From the NCBI GenBank assembly GCA_051646185.1, contig JBOFCS010000056.1:1-7846 (forward strand): a stretch of DNA of 7,846 nucleotides, read 5' to 3'. Position numbers and translations under genes: made by a program. Under the pieces are notes generated by a model. The model searched no databases and was not told the DNA's origin. It saw only the letters and a program-made list of their open reading frames with translations. The DNA is from JBOFCS01 sp051646185. Lineage in GTDB: Bacteria; Actinomycetota; Actinomycetes; Mycobacteriales; Mycobacteriaceae. Below, piece by piece: positions 5,660 to 7,846 of the stretch (positions are counted from its first letter, which is position 1; each line of letters opens with the position of its first letter).

Positions 5660-6787
5660 ATGCACTACAAAGGATTTCAAAAAAATCTCAAGAAAAAATA
5701 TGCATCATTCCTAGCTTTTTCTCTGCTAGCGACTCTGATTTCTCCCGGATTTGCTCAAGCGCAAGACGCTGGTGTTATCGGACCCGAAGGTCAATTGTAT
5801 ATTCCTGAAGTTGCTAATGACACCGTGGCAGTTATGGATACAGAAAATAATAGGATGCTCAACAGAATTCCCATCGTTGCTCCCTTAGGGCCTTCTCGCC
5901 CAGCTGTATTGGCGAAAAGCCCTGATGGTAAAAAAATCTATACTGATAATTTTGGAGCTTTGGCTCCATCGATTAGCATCATTGATCGTGAATCTGGCGA
6001 TGTTAGAACATTGCGTGTGGAGTCAGTACCTCTGGGTATTTTCACCTCTGGTGACGGTAAGGAAATTTATATTCCAGAGGTAGGATTTGTTGTTGAAGTT
6101 CTTGATATTGAGACAGATACAATTGTACGAAAATTGAGATTTCCAGATAGTCCAGCTGGGGCAATGACTGGACCAGATGGACTAATGTACGTAGGCTTTG
6201 TAAGCGGCTTAATCGGTGCTTATGACCCACAGACTGGCGCAACGGTAAAGCCACCGATTTGGAGTGGAGGCTTGGCTAACTTTTGGTATAGCTTTACTCG
6301 CGATGGTAAAAAACTTTATACGGATTCAATTAATTCGCTTGGCGTAATTGACATGGAAACCTGGACCCTGGTGAAAACAGTTGCCACTGTTCCGAGTGGA
6401 GTGGGTGGATTAATGAATCCGGGAGCTTTCACCTCAGAGATTTCTCCGGACGGCACTAAGCTCTATGTCACGTTATTTGGTGGAAATGGTGTGATGGTTT
6501 TCTCCACTAAGGATGAAGAATTACTTGGAATTATCCCCACCGAGGGCGATGTTATTGGCTTAACCTTTAGCGGAGATGGTAGTCGCGGTTATATTGCAGA
6601 TTGTGGTCCTACTTCACGAAACATTCCCGGACCTGTTGGCGAGATGGTCACCTTTTTCAATTTGATTACAGTAGGCCTGCTTGGCCCAGGGAAAATTATT
6701 ACCTTTGATCCGGCTAATGATGAGATTCTTGATACAGCTCCTACGGCAGGCGGTCCGGGGGTGCCATTGTGGCTCCCGAATCTATGA
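5660..6787 (+). CDS. Secreted seven-bladed YVTN/YncE-type beta-propeller
   Basis: A 375-residue protein with a Sec signal peptide: basic residues KNLKKK at 8-13, a hydrophobic core at about 15-28, and probable cleavage after AQA (A34). No LPxTG, lipobox or later membrane helix is seen, so it should be secreted. The mature part is built from repeats of about 40-45 residues of the type (S/G)PDGxxxYV...ssVsviDxetgxvv. Starts lie near residues 41, 87, 130, 171, 214, 262 and 304, giving seven blades. The last blade carries a long insertion (about 315-345) with the only cysteine, C315. The family gives no specific function; relatives bind ligands or proteins and are often not enzymes. The gene follows the lipoxygenase by 11 bases and is coupled to it, so a partner role in lipid oxidation is the simplest inference, but nothing in the sequence proves it. 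Confidence 0.85.
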   Translation: MHYKGFQKNLKKKYASFLAFSLLATLISPGFAQAQDAGVIGPEGQLYIPEVANDTVAVMDTENNRMLNRIPIVAPLGPSRPAVLAKSPDGKKIYTDNFGALAPSISIIDRESGDVRTLRVESVPLGIFTSGDGKEIYIPEVGFVVEVLDIETDTIVRKLRFPDSPAGAMTGPDGLMYVGFVSGLIGAYDPQTGATVKPPIWSGGLANFWYSFTRDGKKLYTDSINSLGVIDMETWTLVKTVATVPSGVGGLMNPGAFTSEISPDGTKLYVTLFGGNGVMVFSTKDEELLGIIPTEGDVIGLTFSGDGSRGYIADCGPTSRNIPGPVGEMVTFFNLITVGLLGPGKIITFDPANDEILDTAPTAGGPGVPLWLPNL

Positions 6788-6817
6788 AACCTTAAGGAAA
6801 TCAGCTCCTTGGTTTTT
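6788..6817 (+). terminator. Weak terminator or attenuator-like hairpin between the two propeller genes
   Basis: AACC-TT-AAGGA (6788-6798) can pair with TCCTT-GGTT (6806-6814), with a TT bulge and a 7-base loop, followed by a short T run. It begins directly after the stop of the first propeller gene. The stem is imperfect, so it may give partial termination and lower expression of the second propeller, or be chance. Confidence 0.4.
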
Positions 6818-6838
6818 CGTAAACTTCAACCGAAATGA

Positions 6839-7846
6839 ATGATAATGTTCTCTATAACTAGACTTGCCTCGGTTTTTTCAGTTGTTTTGGTAACAACCTC
6901 ATTGCTGTTTTTTCCTGAAGTAGCACAAGCAAACCCATCTATACCGGGTAGCAGTAGTGGTCCGAATGGCTTAATTTGGTTACCGAATTATGGGCAAAAC
7001 TCAGTAATGGCATTTGACCCAGTTACTTTGGAAAATGTAGCGACAATTAAAGATATTGGGGACCACCCTTTGGTTATTAAGTCATCACTGGACCATTCAA
7101 AATTATTTGTTGGTAACTTTGGACCAATTGTTCCTGGCTACTCCTGGAATGTTTCCGTTATCGATGTAGCGAGTCGGACCCTTATCAAAAGAATTCCCAC
7201 TCTTGGTGCAGCTTATGCAGTCTCGGTGCTATCTCATGATGGCAAATTCCTTTGGGTCCCAACGTCTTTATCGGTGATGCAGGTAATCGATACAACCACT
7301 CTTGAGGTGGTTAAGACGCTACCGATTGCTTTTCCTCCTGGGCCGGCGCACCTTGAGCTCTCACCAGATGACTCAATTGTGTACGTTTTTTCTGCAACGG
7401 GACATGTGACAAAGTATGATGCAAATACTGGATTACCGCTTGCTTTGCCACTTTTTGTTGCTGGGCTCTTCCCAGGGTGGGGAACAACCAGTGTGGATGG
7501 TGGTACCATGTATGCAATTAGCTATTTTTCGGGAATTGCTACAATCGATACTCGAAAATGGGAAGTTACCCGGATTTTGCAAATGCCTTTAAATGCAGGG
7601 CCAATTTCGGCAACGCTTACTCCTGATGGAACAAAGCTGTGGATGTGCAACTATAATGACAAAGAGATTCTTATTTTTGACACTGCCACAGGTAATCAAG
7701 TACGTCGAGTAAAAACAGATCTTGCTCCAGTGTATGTAGGTTTTTCGGGTGATGGCAAACAAGCGTACATTACTTTTGTTGATTCAAACTCGGGTTTACC
7801 CGAATCGCTTTATTTTCCATATATTCCAACCGGTGATCAAAATACT
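6839..7846 (+). CDS. Second secreted YVTN/YncE-type beta-propeller, partial (3' end outside window)
   Basis: An open frame of 336 codons runs to the window edge without a stop. ATG 6839 is followed by a Sec signal peptide (hydrophobic core about residues 9-25, probable cleavage after AQA, A31). The in-frame ATG at 6845 (MFSITRL) is an equally good start, and neither has a clear ribosome binding site. The mature part has the same repeats as the preceding protein, for example GPNGLIWLPN, SHDGKFLWVP, SPDDSIVYVF, TPDGTKLWMC and SGDGKQAYIT. It can be followed into a seventh blade, so only the last few tens of residues should be missing. The two proteins align blade by blade, including the same extended blade 7, which points to tandem duplication followed by strong divergence. 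An upstream overlapping 8-codon frame (ATG 6835, stop at 6861) is present. The role is unknown and presumably tied to the lipoxygenase. Confidence 0.85.
   Translation, partial: MIMFSITRLASVFSVVLVTTSLLFFPEVAQANPSIPGSSSGPNGLIWLPNYGQNSVMAFDPVTLENVATIKDIGDHPLVIKSSLDHSKLFVGNFGPIVPGYSWNVSVIDVASRTLIKRIPTLGAAYAVSVLSHDGKFLWVPTSLSVMQVIDTTTLEVVKTLPIAFPPGPAHLELSPDDSIVYVFSATGHVTKYDANTGLPLALPLFVAGLFPGWGTTSVDGGTMYAISYFSGIATIDTRKWEVTRILQMPLNAGPISATLTPDGTKLWMCNYNDKEILIFDTATGNQVRRVKTDLAPVYVGFSGDGKQAYITFVDSNSGLPESLYFPYIPTGDQNT

Noticed and set aside
6835..6861. Eight-codon upstream frame overlapping the start of the second propeller gene, as a leader peptide
   Set aside because: Too short, has no ribosome binding site and no regulatory codon pattern; probably chance.

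Overview
The window looks like a chromosome segment of a moderately low-GC actinobacterium, most likely a Corynebacterium or close relative. The reasons are the small PurS protein directly upstream of PurQ, a GTG start for purS, a YiaAB-type small membrane protein, a possible CRP/GlxR-type box and a likely leaderless promoter. The genus is inferred from remembered protein similarity, not from a search.

Bases 1-1764 look like ordinary core chromosome. A UlaG-like metallo-beta-lactamase-fold hydrolase is on the minus strand (16-663). Divergent from it is purS-purQ (776-1707), two of the three subunits of the glutamine-dependent FGAM synthase of purine synthesis. purL is not next to them. A perfect 17-bp inverted repeat (1723-1764) closes this unit and separates it from a convergent two-helix YiaAB-type membrane protein (1777-2076, minus).

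Bases 2077-2614 are a long AT-rich gap with no credible gene. It holds several inverted repeats that look like operators: TGTGCA-AA-TGCACA, a perfect 16-bp TGCACA-GTAC-TGTGCA palindrome, a CRP/GlxR-like TGTGA-N6-TCACG and TACAGT-N5-ACTGTA.

Bases 2615-7846 carry a four-gene plus-strand accessory cluster. In order it encodes a double-hotdog acyl-ACP thioesterase-like protein, a Tat-exported lipoxygenase with a complete set of metal ligands, a Sec-exported seven-bladed YVTN-type beta-propeller, and a paralogous propeller cut by the window edge. The lipoxygenase seems to have its own promoter (TTGTAA-N16-TATACT) inside the gap after the thioesterase gene. That promoter, and a GGGAG ribosome binding site, place its start at GTG 3552, not at the upstream in-frame GTG 3465.

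The proposed working model is an extracytoplasmic fatty-acid or lipid oxidation module. The thioesterase would release or remodel acyl chains inside the cell. The lipoxygenase would be exported already folded and metal-loaded, and would oxygenate polyunsaturated fatty acids outside, probably host-derived because such bacteria are not known to make them. The two secreted propellers would act as partners, scaffolds or binding proteins. The link between the four genes is inferred from synteny. The identities of the lipoxygenase and the thioesterase-like fold are strongly supported by motifs.
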